A stretch of 64,000 bases of DNA from Cristatella mucedo (Eukaryota > Bryozoa > Phylactolaemata > Cristatellidae). The translations under genes and the position numbers were made by a program. The notes under the pieces were generated by a model. The model saw nothing but the letters and a program-made list of their open reading frames with translations. It ran no database searches and was not told the origin of the DNA. Shown one piece after another: positions 10,920 to 23,800 of this stretch (position 1 is the first letter of the stretch; every line of letters starts with the position of its first letter). Where the stretch lies: contig WPIO01000002.1 of assembly GCA_009760855.2 (NCBI GenBank), positions 1,331,501 through 1,395,500 of the forward strand, given 5' to 3'.

Positions 10920-11585
10920 AATAAAAGGTCACTTTGGAATATGAAACCTAGAATTCAAACAGATTCAAATGGATATATGCTGTCAGAACCGACGGCGAGC
11001 GTTAAACTTTCCGATTTTTGAATCACACTTGGTTTTCCCATAGCTAGTAAGTTGGTTTTATCATAATTTAATTTTAAGAAAGTTTGCTACCATCGATATG
11101 TGGATGTCAGCAATACATGCGGCAAGGGATTATTATTATTATAGTATAGAGGAAGCCATCGTAGCTCCCCGAGCAAAGAAGACACATGACTGAACCACTG
11201 GGATTTTTTGAATGCCCTGCAGCGATATTCTACACTAGCTGAAGAGAGGCCATATGGCTTTTTTGGTAGCCAATCCAAGGCGGAATCGCAGTACTTTAGT
11301 GTAAACAGAACCAGTGAGCAAGCTGAGTTTTTTGCAAGAATCGTGGTAGATGGTCCTTAATCTTAGACAGGGATCGGACGTGCGGGCTAGCTGTGGAGGC
11401 AGTCCTCTGTATCAACTTTAAAAATGTAAGCAGCTACCAAAGACGACACTTACATTCCAATCAGACGGTGCCGGTCGCACTACAGCGTCAATAAAAAAAA
11501 TCAAAGTCTACCAGTCCAGCCGTGAGCTTGGGGCACGTTCCTCTGATTGTGAAACAACGACATGCAGTTTGAAGGCAGCAACAAG
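10920..11585 (-). mobile_element. LINE-A and LINE-B RT fragments, minus strand
   Basis: 10935-11090 matches the minus-strand LINE-A segment around LGVIFQSDLS and LLVMGK. 11140-11575 matches the LINE-B RT C-terminal region (the counterpart of 6440-6060), including HIRSLSKIR-like and MNMAARLVF-like stretches in broken frames. Neither part has a 3' tail. Confidence 0.6.
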
Positions 11586-11589
11586 AAAT

Positions 11590-14245
11590 AGGCAACTGTT
11601 ATCGGCGCAGGGCTAGCCGAGTATTTGAGGGGGGCTAAGCGGCGGCTACTGCGAGTAGGACTGCCGCCAATCCGGGTGTGCGCTGATGAGAGCCCCTTCG
11701 GCCGAGCGGTGCGGCAGAGTGCGCACGGCGTTCGCGGGTGGATTCCCGGCGCTCCGCGGCCGCCGACGCCGGATCACTTGCCTTAGCTTAAGGTTGTCCA
11801 AAAAGCTGGCCGTGTCGACAGTATCGAGCATGACAAAGTCGTCAACGCCATTCGCTCGAACGTCTCTCTGATACGAAGTCGCGGTCGCCGTCATCCTCAC
11901 CCTCGTTGCCGCGTCTCGCTTTGGAGGGCTAGCGCTGCCAACTAGTCGCCGGCGGCAGCACGACTAACTCTGCTGGTTGGCGATCGTGGCCCGGTAGCTA
12001 GCGGATTGCGGAGCTGCACGGCTCTCCGGCCTCTCCCGCAGATTCTGGAATTACACTGGAGATCAGTAATAAGCACCTTGAACGGCGGCTCCAGGAGAAA
12101 TCTAGGAAGTCGCCCGACGAGCAAACGCAGCGGCGCGCTAATTTCCGGGTACTGTCAACCGGAACCAGAGACCCCCTTGAGGGGTGGCGCTAGTTTCAGA
12201 ATATTGACCTATAACCTATAGTGGTTCAACCGGATAGCTGTGCTAGGCCGCCGCTGTCAGTCACTTTCCGTTTGCAGATCTTTTTAATTTGATAATAATT
12301 TCTTTTTTAATAAGCTTTCATTCCGTTCCGTTTTTCGTTGCTATCTTCGCAGGATGAGTGCCCTTATGGTGGGGCGTGGCGCTGTGCCCAGGCATCTCCA
12401 CATCTCCGCCGGTCTTGCTCGCCGCACGAGCCCATCACGTCCGGGAGATCGTCGAAGATTATGTCTAGGCTAATGAGGCTTTTTCTAATTAACAGGATAT
12501 TCGCCATTCGAATGGTACTGAACCGACTTTGAGAGAAAAATTGTCCCAGTTGTTCGCCACCAGTCACGCTCTCTCCTTCCCCTACGAGCTACGCCTAGCC
12601 AAATTATTTAAGCTTAACGGAGTCACTAAAGCCTTGTTATTTATTTTGCAGCGTTCGACCACAGTGAACTAAATAGGTTGCCAAAGTCAGCATACTAAAT
12701 AACTTTCGGATTTTCCCAATGTCATAGGCTAAAAATCCTGAACCAGTATAAGTGAAACGTGTGCATCCTGTGTGCAGTTAGACTTCAAGAGCCCCTGAGA
12801 TTATTACCGGTTTGAAAATTAAAACAGGTTGGTAACCGAATAAGTGGTTATTTATCATTTCGATGGTATGCAAAGCCTCGTTCAATGACCCACGGTAAGT
12901 CGCACTTAAGGCTTCTCAGTGACTTGTGCCTTACGCATATTGCTGCACTTATGAGCCTATCCGCTGAGATAAAATGGACAGCGGTCGGTGCTTAGGTTTG
13001 GCGTTGGTTCTATAAAGGAATGGGCGCTCTCTTTTTTATAGTCGCGCTCTGCCGCCCTCTACGTATACCTGCGCGTATCGAGGCAGCACCTGCGACTCGT
13101 TAGTCGTGCTTCGCGGTGCACAATTCCTTACTGGCGTTTGTAGCAACAAGCTGCACCCGTTACTTGCTCAGCGTTTTGGCAAACAGCTGTAGGGCAGAAG
13201 CCGCTACAGTGCGGTCATGACGATAAAGCATCATGTAATGTGGCAATTGATTGGCGTGCCCTATAAACCTACTGAATCGCCGTAGGAAGTTTACAATAAT
13301 GAACCGGTAAGTAAGCCCGTAGATATTTCAGCCACGGGCGAAGCTGCTTACTAGAGTGGCCAGCAGAGCTTGAGTCAGAGGAGCCACGTCCCTTATTACG
13401 CACGAACCCTCGCGCCAGCCCATAGCTTGACTTTTTACGTCAAAGTCAATTTGGGTCTTTATAGTCTGCAGCATAGTTTAGGAGCTATAGTCTCATCATG
13501 CTCCGACACGAGTAATTGCTCAGTTTACGAGCGACCATGTAACATTCGTGAAATGGTGGGCCACATCAAAGAGGTGCTGGCTGACGAGTCGTGCAGTCGC
13601 TCACGCTAGCGTCCATACCCAATCGGTCGGGCTCGTGGTCGAAGTCGGTGATTGACTGGGGTAAGAACTTGTGGCTTGCATGTCACTCGAGACCGCTTTG
13701 GTTGCGCCGTCGATAAGGAAGCTGCAGAAATGGGTATGCTGCTATTGCAGGCTTCCTTCGGGTCGCTCTGTATTAGTAGGCTTGTCGTTACCAAAACGCG
13801 TTGGTAGATTGGTGGCATTGTTATAAGCACTGGCAGAAATATCTCACCTTCCTCTTTTATCACTCCGCCACACTCTGAGTCTTTCGTTTGCGCATTTTGA
13901 TTATGAATAGGAAATTGATACTAATTTTTAGGTGGCTTGGTAAGTGCAATTGAGCAGCCAAAGTTATCATTCAGTGCACAACTTATGTTCCCGTAAGTGA
14001 CTTTGTACAGCTTTTGAGTAAGCAATAAGCGGGGCCTGTATTCGCGGTCAGTGCTAGGAATGCTACACTTTGGATATGCTGGTAAGCGGCAATTCTGATA
14101 AATTATTTGTTCGATTCATCCATTCGTACTTGAGTGGACGCCTTTAGTTAGCAAAATTCGGGCCTCGGCGCGACCTACCAACTTAATACCGTCTGAGCCC
14201 AGCTGTAGCTACGATGACTAGCCCTAAATTCAGTTTGGAACTTTC
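11590..14245. other. Unassigned DNA with a GC-rich core, no supported gene
   Basis: 11.65-12.24 kb is GC-rich, and both strands carry short antisense-overlapping frames typical of GC-rich non-coding DNA. 12.25-14.2 kb is AT-richer, with only short frames. I found no splice-consistent exon chain, RNA gene or transposon match. The GC-rich part could be a promoter-proximal island of a gene I cannot see, but no exon supports that. Confidence 0.35.
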
Positions 14246-14249
14246 TTGC

Positions 14250-15440
14250 TTGGTTTGAGGTTTCAACGTAAGAGTTCAGGTGATCTACCGTAACTTTTCC
14301 AGTGTCTTTGAAAGGAACGGTAAAACGGAGACTGTCCGGAAGTTTCTTAAGTTATTCAGGTCTAGAGTTGCTTTCTTAATAAGTAGCCTAAAACATCTTT
14401 TTTGAAAGATGCAGGGACATGACTTGATGCGAAAGATATATTTACTACATGTGCAACAGATCTATGCATCTTACAAGTAGGACAGTGAGAATAGGGTCTA
14501 GAGGATTACCAGTCTTACGTGACTGGAAGATAAATTACAGTACGAGATCACTTGTGGCCTCCTTGAAAGCAAACATTTAGATGTTATGCAGAAATGAGTG
14601 AGAAGAGTCCTGTGGGGTGGTTGTTGAGTGACAGGAGTTCAGAAGTGATAACGCTACCTCAGGGACGGACTCTCGGATCTTGTCCACATTACAGACAAAG
14701 AAGCTAGAGATGCTATTGGTCAGATCGCGGCAAGAATCACTAGGTAAAGGAGCTAACCTGGAAGTGGTTAAGGAGATAGTTTATCGCAGACAGCAGTATT
14801 TTGGAATTCGCACATGTGATTCAACAGTATGTTTTACAGAAGCAATGCTTGGCGTTTGCCAGGATCGATCGGTATAATATACACTATTCTTTGTATTCCT
14901 TACTATGAAATTGCAGTCCTGATCTAGTGTAAGCATTTTTTAAACTTATGCTTAGTAGACCTAGCTAGTAGTCCAATGTATGCGGTAACCGTAGTCCGGC
15001 CTTCTGAGGGAGAGCGAACAATGCTCTCACTCAGAGGTGCCAACTCTTTAAGCATGTCAGCTAGTGTCTTGTTGTAGCATTCCACCAATGATGACCGGTC
15101 AGATATGGGATTGAGCAGCAGGAGCGAAGAAGATATTTTGGCTCGAACAGCATTGATGTCAAGGGTCTTGAGGTTTCGCAATTCACAAATGATTGTATGC
15201 ACTGTGGACTGAATGAGATCAGCGGGTTGTCGGATGAGCAGAATTTGGCAAAATTAGGGAATGGCAGCACACACTTTAATGGGAATATTTGATTGAGTGC
15301 GTGACCCTAGTTGTGAGGGGGTCGTGGACATGAGCCGCAAGAGAAAATGAGCCCGTCAGGTCACAAAACTTTGCACTAAAGGCGTCGGATAAGATGTCCA
15401 AGTGATTGTTGGTTTGGAAGAAAGAGTAGCCAGATGGAAC
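14250..15440 (-). mobile_element. Diverged LINE-A copy, endonuclease end to RT start
   Basis: Read on the minus strand: an NNHLDILSDAFSAKF-like endonuclease end (about 15400), a preserved linker in one frame at 15202-14924 (LDINAVRAKISSSLLLL, then SSLVECYNKTLADMLKELAP), and the RT beginning (NPLDPILTVLL, ASSHVPASFKK) down to about 14250. This linker shows what the LINE-A protein looks like without the LINE-B insertion at 5506-6975. Many stops are present. Confidence 0.65.
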
Positions 15441-15449
15441 AGAATCAGT

Positions 15450-16215
15450 TATGGTCGGACGGTTATTCCTAAAATTCGGGCTTGCTTAGGTAGGGATACT
15501 ACATCCAAGTTAGTCCATGCATTTGTGACGTCCCGTCTTGACTTCTGTAACTCACTGCTTGCTAGCCTACCGGCATGTGCAATCATGCGCTTACAGCTGG
15601 TGCAAAACTCTGCAGCTATGCCTGTCTGTCGTGAGCATCGCAGTTGCCACATCACACTTCTCGTAGACATGCACTGGCTACCGGTCAAGCAACGGATCGA
15701 CTTCAAGCTTTGGCGCTCACTTTTAGGTCCCTTTATTCTTTGGCCCCATCCTACCTATCAGATCTACCTCCCCCCCCCACCAGGCCAAGCATCGTACAAC
15801 CCATTTCTCGGAAACTAACTGTTTACCTATACCTCGTACAAACCTCAAATCCTTTGGAGACCGTGCATTTAATTCATATGCTCCCAAAGCCTGGAACTCA
15901 CTCTCAACTTTGGTCCCAACATCCCTGATTTGATCACATTTAAAAAAATTAAAAACACACCTATTTATGACGGCATTTAGTGAGTCCCTGTAATTTGTCC
16001 TTTATGTGCTTATGCGTGCTGACACTGTGCATGCTGCCTCTAACCGCATTTGCATGCTGACCCTGTGCATGTCAATCCTAACCATGTTATTCGTGTTGTT
16101 TATCAAGCATGGTACCACTCACCATTCGATCGTTTTTCCTTTGCAGCAAATGTAAAGCGCTCAGAGAGAGATTGAGTTATCTGAGGGCGCTTTATCAAGT
16201 GTATTATTATTATTA
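15450..16215 (+). mobile_element. LINE-A 3' portion with tail
   Basis: A plus-strand copy from the IRACLxRDTTSKLVHAFVTS segment (15470) to the 3' UTR, hairpin (16155-16195) and ATTATTATTATT tail. One frame is open from 15402 to 15818 and covers RLDFCNSLLASLPACAIMRL before a frameshift. Confidence 0.8.
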
Positions 16216-17994
16216 GATTTCAGCCCTGTCTCGGTCAAAGCGAACAATTCCAAATTACCACCAATAATCCTGTCACGTATTATTCAGGGTTTATTGCACA
16301 GTGAGCGAGAATTCCAAAGACCAGCGTTAAGATGTGCCATCGGGGTTATAGTTGGCTTGTGTGAGGTTACTAATAGTCGGAGAGTCTAGAGCCGCAGCCC
16401 TCGTGGCTAGCTCTCAGAACATAGAGATGCAGCGTGAAGCGGAAACCGTGTACACGTCCGTAGGCACATCATTCGTTACTTGGTCAATCGTCAAACAAAT
16501 TGATACGATTTAAATATGCCTTAGCTGTATTGGATACCGAATATGAGTTTCGTAAGAGCCTCGATTTTTAAAAGGAATTCTCAAACGAACAAGAAACGAT
16601 AATATCGCTTGGTGTCGAAAGGCAAAGATTTGGGTAGGTAGGATGCTTTTAGAATTAGATCAACTGGACGCCTCCTGGACCAACCGGTTTCGTTCTGCCA
16701 GGCGCTTTACCACTAAGGAACCTAAGTGGTGAAGTTGGACTGGCAAATAGCTGTAGTAGAGACGATCAGTACAAGGTTTTGGTTTGGTTGAAGGAGACCT
16801 GTGATTAATATCTCATCTACAAATCCACCGGCTCTTAATTACGACTAGGAGTTTAGACGACAGGGTAACTATTGGGTCCCTCTTTGTAAAGTTCATCTTA
16901 ATCATTCCCCCTTAGTCAAAGGTAAATACGGTCTTGATCAACCAGTATTCAAGCTAATAATTTTTATTTCATTTTGAATTATTTCAACAGCGTCTCGATG
17001 CGCAGGGAGGCGTTACATCTGGCACCGAGAAAAACTTTGAAGCATTATGCCAATGCACGCCATCATCCGCTCTTATTTCGGAAATAGGTTAGAACTATCC
17101 GGCTTTTTAGGGACCATGAGTCGTGAACAAATTCATGCCCTGATGAGTAGATTAAAGGAAATCTGCAGTAAAACAGACGACCTTACACGATCTGCAATCA
17201 GCACATGGAAGAACTGACGGCAGGTATTTGGTAATTTGGAAGGTCATTTGGAAATTTCCGTAACTAGCTGCACGCCAGTCGGAGCTATCCCGCAACCTGA
17301 AAATAGCTATGCAACTGTTTGCACAACGAAAAAAAGCTCAATGGCGAAATGAGGCAGAGCGCAACCTTCATTTACTTCGTTATCTCATTATATCTACACT
17401 TTGATCTCACCACACTTAGCTCGCTTGAGAGAATTCTTTTGTTCAATGCCACCAGATCACCCGTACGCCATCGAGATCCACTGCCAATAAGTCCTAATCC
17501 GAAATGCGGGCGCCACTTGAAAATGCCTCAAGTTGATTGCTTTGGCCAATGACTCGTACTCAGTACCTACCAGGGCTAGCAGGCAGTGAGGTACTCTCCC
17601 ATTCATCATAACAATTCGCCAGTAAACTGCGAAAGCTGGCCATGAACGCCCCCGAAATACGCTATACGGGAAAAGGCTGGTCTCAAGCAGTGCATTCATA
17701 ACACAGCGGTCAGTATTATGAGCTTCGCTTGTCGGCAGTTGCATCAACTGGCAAATTAATTCGTCGGCGCTATAGAATGTGCTTCCCTTCACTCGATTTT
17801 TTTTGCTGTGTATTGGCTTTTCTTTTTAGGTATACTACCGATAGATGCGAATAGTATAATGCGAAACAGAGTGCACTCAGTCTCTGATGGGAAAGTTTCT
17901 CACAGACTTATGTGCCCTTTTTTAAGAGAAAGTAGGTGGCTTTCTTAAGCCGGAAGAGAGCTTGTGGTCTCTTAACAATGTGGGGGGGGGGGGC
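16216..17994. other. Unassigned DNA with a possible LTR-element trace
   Basis: No host gene is evident. At 17009-17026 the text GCGTTACATCTGGCACCGAG looks like an LTR end followed by a tRNA primer-binding site (TGGCACCGAG). About 90 bp on, a 33-codon frame starts (17116-17217, MSREQIHALMSRLKEICSK...). A minus frame of 111 codons (17792-17457) has no family I recognise. I could not find the matching LTR, so the retroelement reading is weak. Confidence 0.3.
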
Positions 17995-18105
17995 TTATGC
18001 AGCTCTCTAAAGCCTCAGCAATTTCCACTTGCTTTGCAGAAAATGTAAAGCGCCTAGAGAGAAACTGAGTGATCTGAGGGCGCTTTATCGAGTGTATTAT
18101 TACCG
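17995..18105 (+). mobile_element. LINE-A terminal fragment
   Basis: Only the last ~100 bp of LINE-A: GCAGAAAATGTAAAGCGCC, the hairpin, GGGCGCTTTATCGAGTG and a short ATTATT tail. Confidence 0.8.
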
Positions 18106-18329
18106 GTATCGGCTTGCATATACTCAGATCACACACACTATGGCCGTGAATTACTTGTAACGCCACCTTAAAAGTGATTGCAATGGTTTGAAGGCGTATT
18201 TACGCATTAATCATTATTTTCCCAAGGAGTCGAGTTCAATTGTTTGTAGGAGTTTAGCAAGCAAGTTAAGCACCACAACTCGGAACGTCTGCATTATATC
18301 ATTTCTCACCGACCTGCCCATGTCATCTT

Positions 18330-20115
18330 AAAAGGTGCCGGGACATAAAGTTCGTATCTCAATCAAAGAAGACAACAAGTCCTCTGGACCCTATTCCCAC
18401 TGTCCTAGTCCTGCGTTGCATTGATCTGCTGCTGCCATGCATAACTAACATAATTAATATGTCATTAGCCTCAGGTCATGTCCCAGCACCTTTCAAAAAA
18501 GCTGTAGTTAGGCCACTTCTCAAGAAAGCAACACAAGACCAAGAGAACTTGAGAAACTACCTCCCACTCTCCCTTCTACCATTCTTATCAAAGACACTGG
18601 AACGGGTCGTGGCAGACCAGCTGAACACATATCGAAACCTCACACCTTGCTAGTAAGTTCCAGTCTGGCTTTAGAGCTTATCACTCCACAGAGTCAGCCT
18701 TGCTTAGGGTGTACAACGACCTACTTAGGAATGCAGACATGGGTAGAGTGTCTCTGCTTGTTTTGCTCGATCTTTCGGCAGCTTTTGATACCATCGATCA
18801 CACAGTTCTTCTAGAGCGCCTCTCATCTCGCCTGGGCATCACTGGCACTGCTCTGCAGTGGTTCAGGTCCTATCTCAGTGGGAGACTCCAGAGTATTGAC
18901 GTGAATGGACAAAGATCATCCGAGGTACCTCTGAAATATGGGGTACCTCAGGGCTCCGTGCTAGGTCCGGTTCCTTTCACGGTTTATGCTCTCCCTCTTG
19001 CTGATGTGATTGCCAAGCACAATCTAGGCTTTCACTTCCATGCGGATGACACTCAGTTGTACCTTTGCTTTGATCCCCCCAGTCTCCGAGCACCTCGAAT
19101 TCTCTCAACTCACTTGCTGCATGTATTGATGACATCTGCACATGGATGGCAGCAAATTTTCTAAAACTAAAAGATGATAAAACTAACTTATTAGTCATGG
19201 GTAAACCCAGTGTGATTCAGATATTGGAAAGGCTGATGCTCAAAATTGGCTCTGCCAGCATATCTCCTGTTAAATCAGCTCGAAATCTAGGTGTTATATT
19301 CCAAAGCGACCTCTCGTTAGACGACCATATCAGCTCCACAGTCAAATCTGCCTATTTTCAGCTTTACAACATTGCTAAAATTCGGGCTTGTTTAGATAAG
19401 AACCACGTCCAAGTTGGTCCATGCATTCGTGACATCCAGTCTCGATTTCTGCAACTCACTGCTTACTGGCCTACCAGCATATGCGATCAGGCGATTGCAG
19501 CTGGTGCAAAACTCTGCAGCTAGGCTTGTCTGTCGTGATGCCATATTACACCACTTCTCGCCGACCTGCACTGGCTACCAGTCAAGCAACGGATCGACTT
19601 CAAGGTTTTGTCGTTCACTTTTAGGTCACTTCATTCTTTGGCTCCAGCCTATCTCTCAGATATACTCCCCCATCAGGCCAAGCATCGTACCACCCACTTT
19701 TCGGAATCCAACAGTTCACCAATACCTCGTACAAACCTCAAATCCTGTGGAGACGGTGCATTTAGTTCGTATGATCCCAAAGCCTGGAACTCCCTCCCGA
19801 CCTGCGTCAGAACATCCCCTGACCTGACCACATTTAAAAAGAACTTAAAAACACCTATTTAGGACAGCATTTAGTGGGTCCCTGTGATTCGTCGTTGATG
19901 TGCTTATGCGTGCTGACACTGTGCATGCTGCCACTAACCACATTTGCATGCTGACCCTGTGCATGTTACCCCTAACCATGTTATTCATTTTGTTCGTTTA
20001 TCAAGCATGATATTACTCACCATTCAATTGCATTTTCCTTTACAGCAAATGCAAAACGCCTAGAGAGAGATTGAGTTCTCTGAGGGCACTTTATCAAGTG
20101 CATTATTATTATTAT
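18330..20115 (+). mobile_element. 5'-truncated LINE-A with RT
   Basis: A 1.8-kb LINE-A copy from the start of the RT (TSPLDPIPTVL-like, about 18380) to the ATT tail at 20100-20115. Most of the protein can be followed across a few frameshifts. It is the best plus-strand template for LINE-A RT in this window. Confidence 0.9.
18459..19862 (+). pseudogene. LINE-A reverse transcriptase, frameshifted
   Basis: Frames in order: 18459-18653 (ASGHVPAPFKKAVVRPLLKK, KTLERVVADQL), 18700-19164 (LLDLSAAFDTIDHTVLLERL, GVPQGSVLGP, HADDTQLYL), 19146-19400 (FLKLKDDKTNLLVMGKPSV, LGVIFQSDLSLDDHISS), 19414-19560, and 19608-19862 ending in FKKNLKTPI. The catalytic YADD has become HADD, which removes the conserved tyrosine, and there are at least three frameshifts. 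RT of this order (finger, palm with xADD, thumb, C-terminal HWLPVKQRIDFKVL-like domain) is typical of CR1/L2-like LINEs. This copy is inactive. Confidence 0.85.
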
Positions 20116-20116
20116 G

Positions 20117-20320
20117 ACCTGAGGCTAATGGCATATTAATGATGTTAGTTATGCTTAGCAGCAGCAGATCAATGCAGCGTAGGAGCAGGACAGTGGGAAT
20201 AGGATCCAACGGACTTGTTGTCTTCTTTGATTGGGATAAAAACTTCAGGACGAGATCGCTAGCAACCTGCTTAAATGAAGACAGTGAGGTGCAGCCAGGA
20301 ATCGGGGGGGGGGGGCAGAA
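20117..20320 (-). mobile_element. LINE-A RT-start fragment, minus strand
   Basis: Minus-strand match to the LINE-A start of RT (LVLKFLSQSKKTTSPLDPI-like, then LRCIDLLLLSITN-like), directly abutting the tail of the plus-strand copy. It ends at a G-run (20303-20312). Confidence 0.65.
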
Positions 20321-20853
20321 TTGTAGGGGGGATGCGGTCCCCCAACAATCGACAAAATGGCAATCGAAGCAAGATAGTTATAAAAATCGACGTGTATTAA
20401 GGCATGCACTATAAAAGGGCGACAATGAAGTGTCTAAGCTCTGAAGTAGCTGCTAAACAAAATGTACAACATCCCTTGACACACTATGGCATGGGATGTT
20501 CAGATGCTGCAACCCCAGTTATGAAATGGGACGGCCTAAGAATCCGATGGCAATGCCATTTGCCAAATAGTGTGGCAACAGCATACCACAAGCAAATGCA
20601 GACGCATAAACACGGTGCTATCGGCAATGCAGAGGGACAAATGTGCTACGGCAATCAAATCTGATGTGCCTGCCAGAAGTAAACGAGGGTTCGCCTACGA
20701 TATGGGTAGCTTGCTGCTTGTACAGCGATTAAGAATGAGCACGATGTATAGGTATAGAGTGTGCGGGTCAACTTGTGTGAACTTGTGAAAGATCGCTTCC
20801 TCTGGTCATGCTGTACCGAAGGGGGTAATTGCCATTTGTATGCACGGCTATCA

Positions 20854-23800
20854 TCAAGGTCGACTATCCAGGAAGAGGCCGTGGTGGCCATCCTTGTCAT
20901 TGTCCTTGATTACACCATTGGTGATCCACCACTGCCATGATCCGTCCTCGGTGGCAGCCTTGACGATAAGCGTAACTGACTGGAAAGGTATTTTTTCGTG
21001 TAGAAGCAATTCTTTGCCGTCCTGGTGTAGCACGGTGAAGCTTTCGAAACCACTTTTATGCACCTGTAACAAGAAAAAATAACGAATCAAAGAGCTGGCA
21101 CAATACTGCCCGTACTTATCCATAATCGAGGCACAGTGTTGTAGTGCTCCATCCACATAACACCAGCCGATTATATGTGGTTTGAGAAAGTACAGGGCTG
21201 AGAGGCCGTTCCCTGCTGTGCATTATGTACATATTCATCCTGCTGGCTTGGACCAATGATAGTCGAGCAGCGGATACAGTCTGTATGGTTGCAGACAATA
21301 GTTGATGAGGAAATATAGAAAGAGAAACTGATTACCTGAGTTAAAAGCCTCACTCATATAGCAGCAGAAGAGCCTAACCAGCTATCACCACCGATTGCTG
21401 TGAGCAATAAAGGAACTTCAGGACTCGAACGCACTGGGCTACGACCCAGGGGCAAAAAAGGTCAGCTGACTAGATAGTTTAATTTACATAGCAGCAGAGA
21501 GCCTTTACGGCTATCACCACCGCCTCTCAGTAGGCAATTAAGGATCCTCCATTGGAGTACTCGAACCCACTACCTGGGTCGTGAAGAGCAAGCACCTTAC
21601 CATAGCACTACGACCCAGGAACCTAACGATTGCAGCTTTGGCAATCGCCATTAAAGACATTTGTTCAGTCTGTGCTCCCTTAAAGCCAAGGCCTGCAAAA
21701 CCTGTGCTGAGTGTCACAACTGTAGTCTTGGCAGTGCCACCCTGTTCGACATGACATTTTTTGGTCATTTAGCATCAGAGCAGATGGCATTCAGTTGTAA
21801 GTATTTCGAAAATTACATATTCTTAGCTTAGCTAAGTTAGGGTGACTATCTACCAGACCTCCAGCACCAGACCGTTCATTCGTTCTAAGTAAATTAAGCA
21901 TAGCTGAACTCAAGGCTGCTCTAGACTTGTTCCCTTTGCATCAAATGTAAAGCGCCTAGAAAGAGTCTGAGTTCTCTGAGGGCGCTTTATCAAGTGCATT
22001 ATTATTATTATTATTATTCATTACTTAATATGCTAAAATGAATCATGTGGAGTCACTTCCCATGACGTGCTTGCCCAGTCAAGCTCAAGGTTTAGCAAAC
22101 CGTTGAATTCCTTGCAAAGGGCCTGCATCGACGAGCTTAGCAGGGCGAAGAAGTCGATTCAAAATCTTTTCCCAAAAATTGACAAACACATTCGTGCACA
22201 CACAAGGCCTCATGGTTGATGTTGCATCAACAACATTTAAGACCCTTCTACAAAAAACACCCAGGAAACAAGGAGCTGGGTTAGGTATGGGTAGCCAAGG
22301 ATGATCACACGGTCAGTGCGGCATAAAGGCTATGTCGGTGAGGCAGCGAGTAGGGGAGGCAACTCGGGCTCTGTCTTAGCACAAACCCTGTGCTCTTTTT
22401 ATCAGGGGCCGCACCGTGAGCATGCCCCCCCGGATTTATAACATTTTCTGAAGGTCTGACACTGCGACTCGTTAACTTAGCTGGTATGAATTTATCAAAA
22501 TCGGCAGAAATAAGTAGGCAGCAGTAGTATAAAAACTACTATCGTTACAACGACACTACTTATCCCTATTAGCTCTGCAGCAGAGGCATGTCTTGAGCGT
22601 TAGTCTTTCGAGGTGCAAAAAACACAGCCCATCACCACGAGCTGCGATATGAAAAAACCCACTCAACTGCAATCCAACAAAACACACACAAACAGCACTG
22701 CACAAGCGACCAAACGGCTATTCAACTTTTCCGCATGAGCCGAGATTAGGTGAGCCATTGGTGGCAGATGACTCGGTAGCAAACCAATAGGACAGCATTG
22801 CATGCAGTGACAATGGCTACCTTAGAGCTCATGAGCTTCACTGCCTCTTGCCAAGTCATGTCGTGCGAAAGTTTCAGCTTTCCAATTTCCTGGTCTTTCA
22901 ACTGCGCGCTGCACATGTCGCCGACCATGAAGATGGCATGTGGATTGTTTAGGCTGCCTGACTTCTTAAAGCTCAGTTGCAGCCTAGATAGGAACTCTTC
23001 GTTGTCCGACTGCAAGTGGGCACACGAGGTCAGCCTCGATAGATCGCCAGGAAGCCATTGCCATCAACCAAACGGCGGCAGCAGCAGAGGCCAGCGTGCA
23101 GACGCGATGCGAGAAGAAACGCCCCACCTCCACCTCTTCCTTTTCTTGTTCCGGGCTTGGCTCTTGCTCGTCCGGAAGGCGCAGATCGAAGCCTGGACAA
23201 GAAGTAGAAGACGGCAGCTCGATCGCGAGGCAGCCACATCATTGGCTGCGGCGGACGCTCAAGCAGGAGCAAAGCCTAGCAGCGAGCACGGGCAGTAGAA
23301 GCAGCCGCAGTCGTAGAGCTTACTGCCAGCGACCAAGACGGGTGGCATAGCGCCAGGGCGAATCAAGCCGTCGGTCGTCTCGGTCATCTCCATCTCGTAG
23401 TCGGAGCTAGTGATGACAAAGCTCGTGTCGGGATTCGCCAGCGACATCGGACCAGCGGTGGCAGGTGGCTCCTTCGGAGGCATGCCACTGTTTCCTTTGG
23501 GCAGGGGAGATGGACTGTCGCCACCACTGCACGTGGGGCTGGACGACAAGCAGGGACTGGCCAGATCGCCATTGGCACGGAGGCCGTCCACCTCGGACGC
23601 CACTGCCGACAGCGCATGCAAATTGCAGGACGGCGGCTCGGCATCGCATAGCTGCGGTCGAAAGCCATCGTCGCCGCAATGCGTCGGGTAGGCGCTCGAA
23701 GCAGGCCCGGCATGCGCGAGCGGCAAAGGGCAGGGCAGGCAAGCGCCTCCTCTGTCATCCAGAGGCGTGGCACTGCAGCTGCCGTCGAACGGTGAAAAGG

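Larger units (their letters stand above)
20854..23009 (-). other. MAP3K14: NIK C-terminal domain exons
   Basis: Two exons, 23009-22821 and 21063-20854, joined phase 0/0 (AAG|GTAGCC donor; TTACAG acceptor). The first carries SDNEEFLSRLQLSFKK and KLKLSHDMTWQEAVKLMSSK; the second carries FESFTVLHQDGKELLLHEKI and DGSWQWWITNGVIKDN. This matches the end of vertebrate NIK, whose C-terminal region holds a strand-rich domain (FSLVTKDGQP..., DGSFAWSWRVKHGQLEN) used for partner binding. The stop is at 20856-20854. The intron between them contains two SINE-2 copies and a LINE-A tail. Confidence 0.85.

Noticed and set aside
11646-12221. Overlapping frames in the GC-rich island at 11.65-12.2 kb
   Set aside because: Both strands are open to a similar degree, none has a recognisable domain, and splice signals do not chain.
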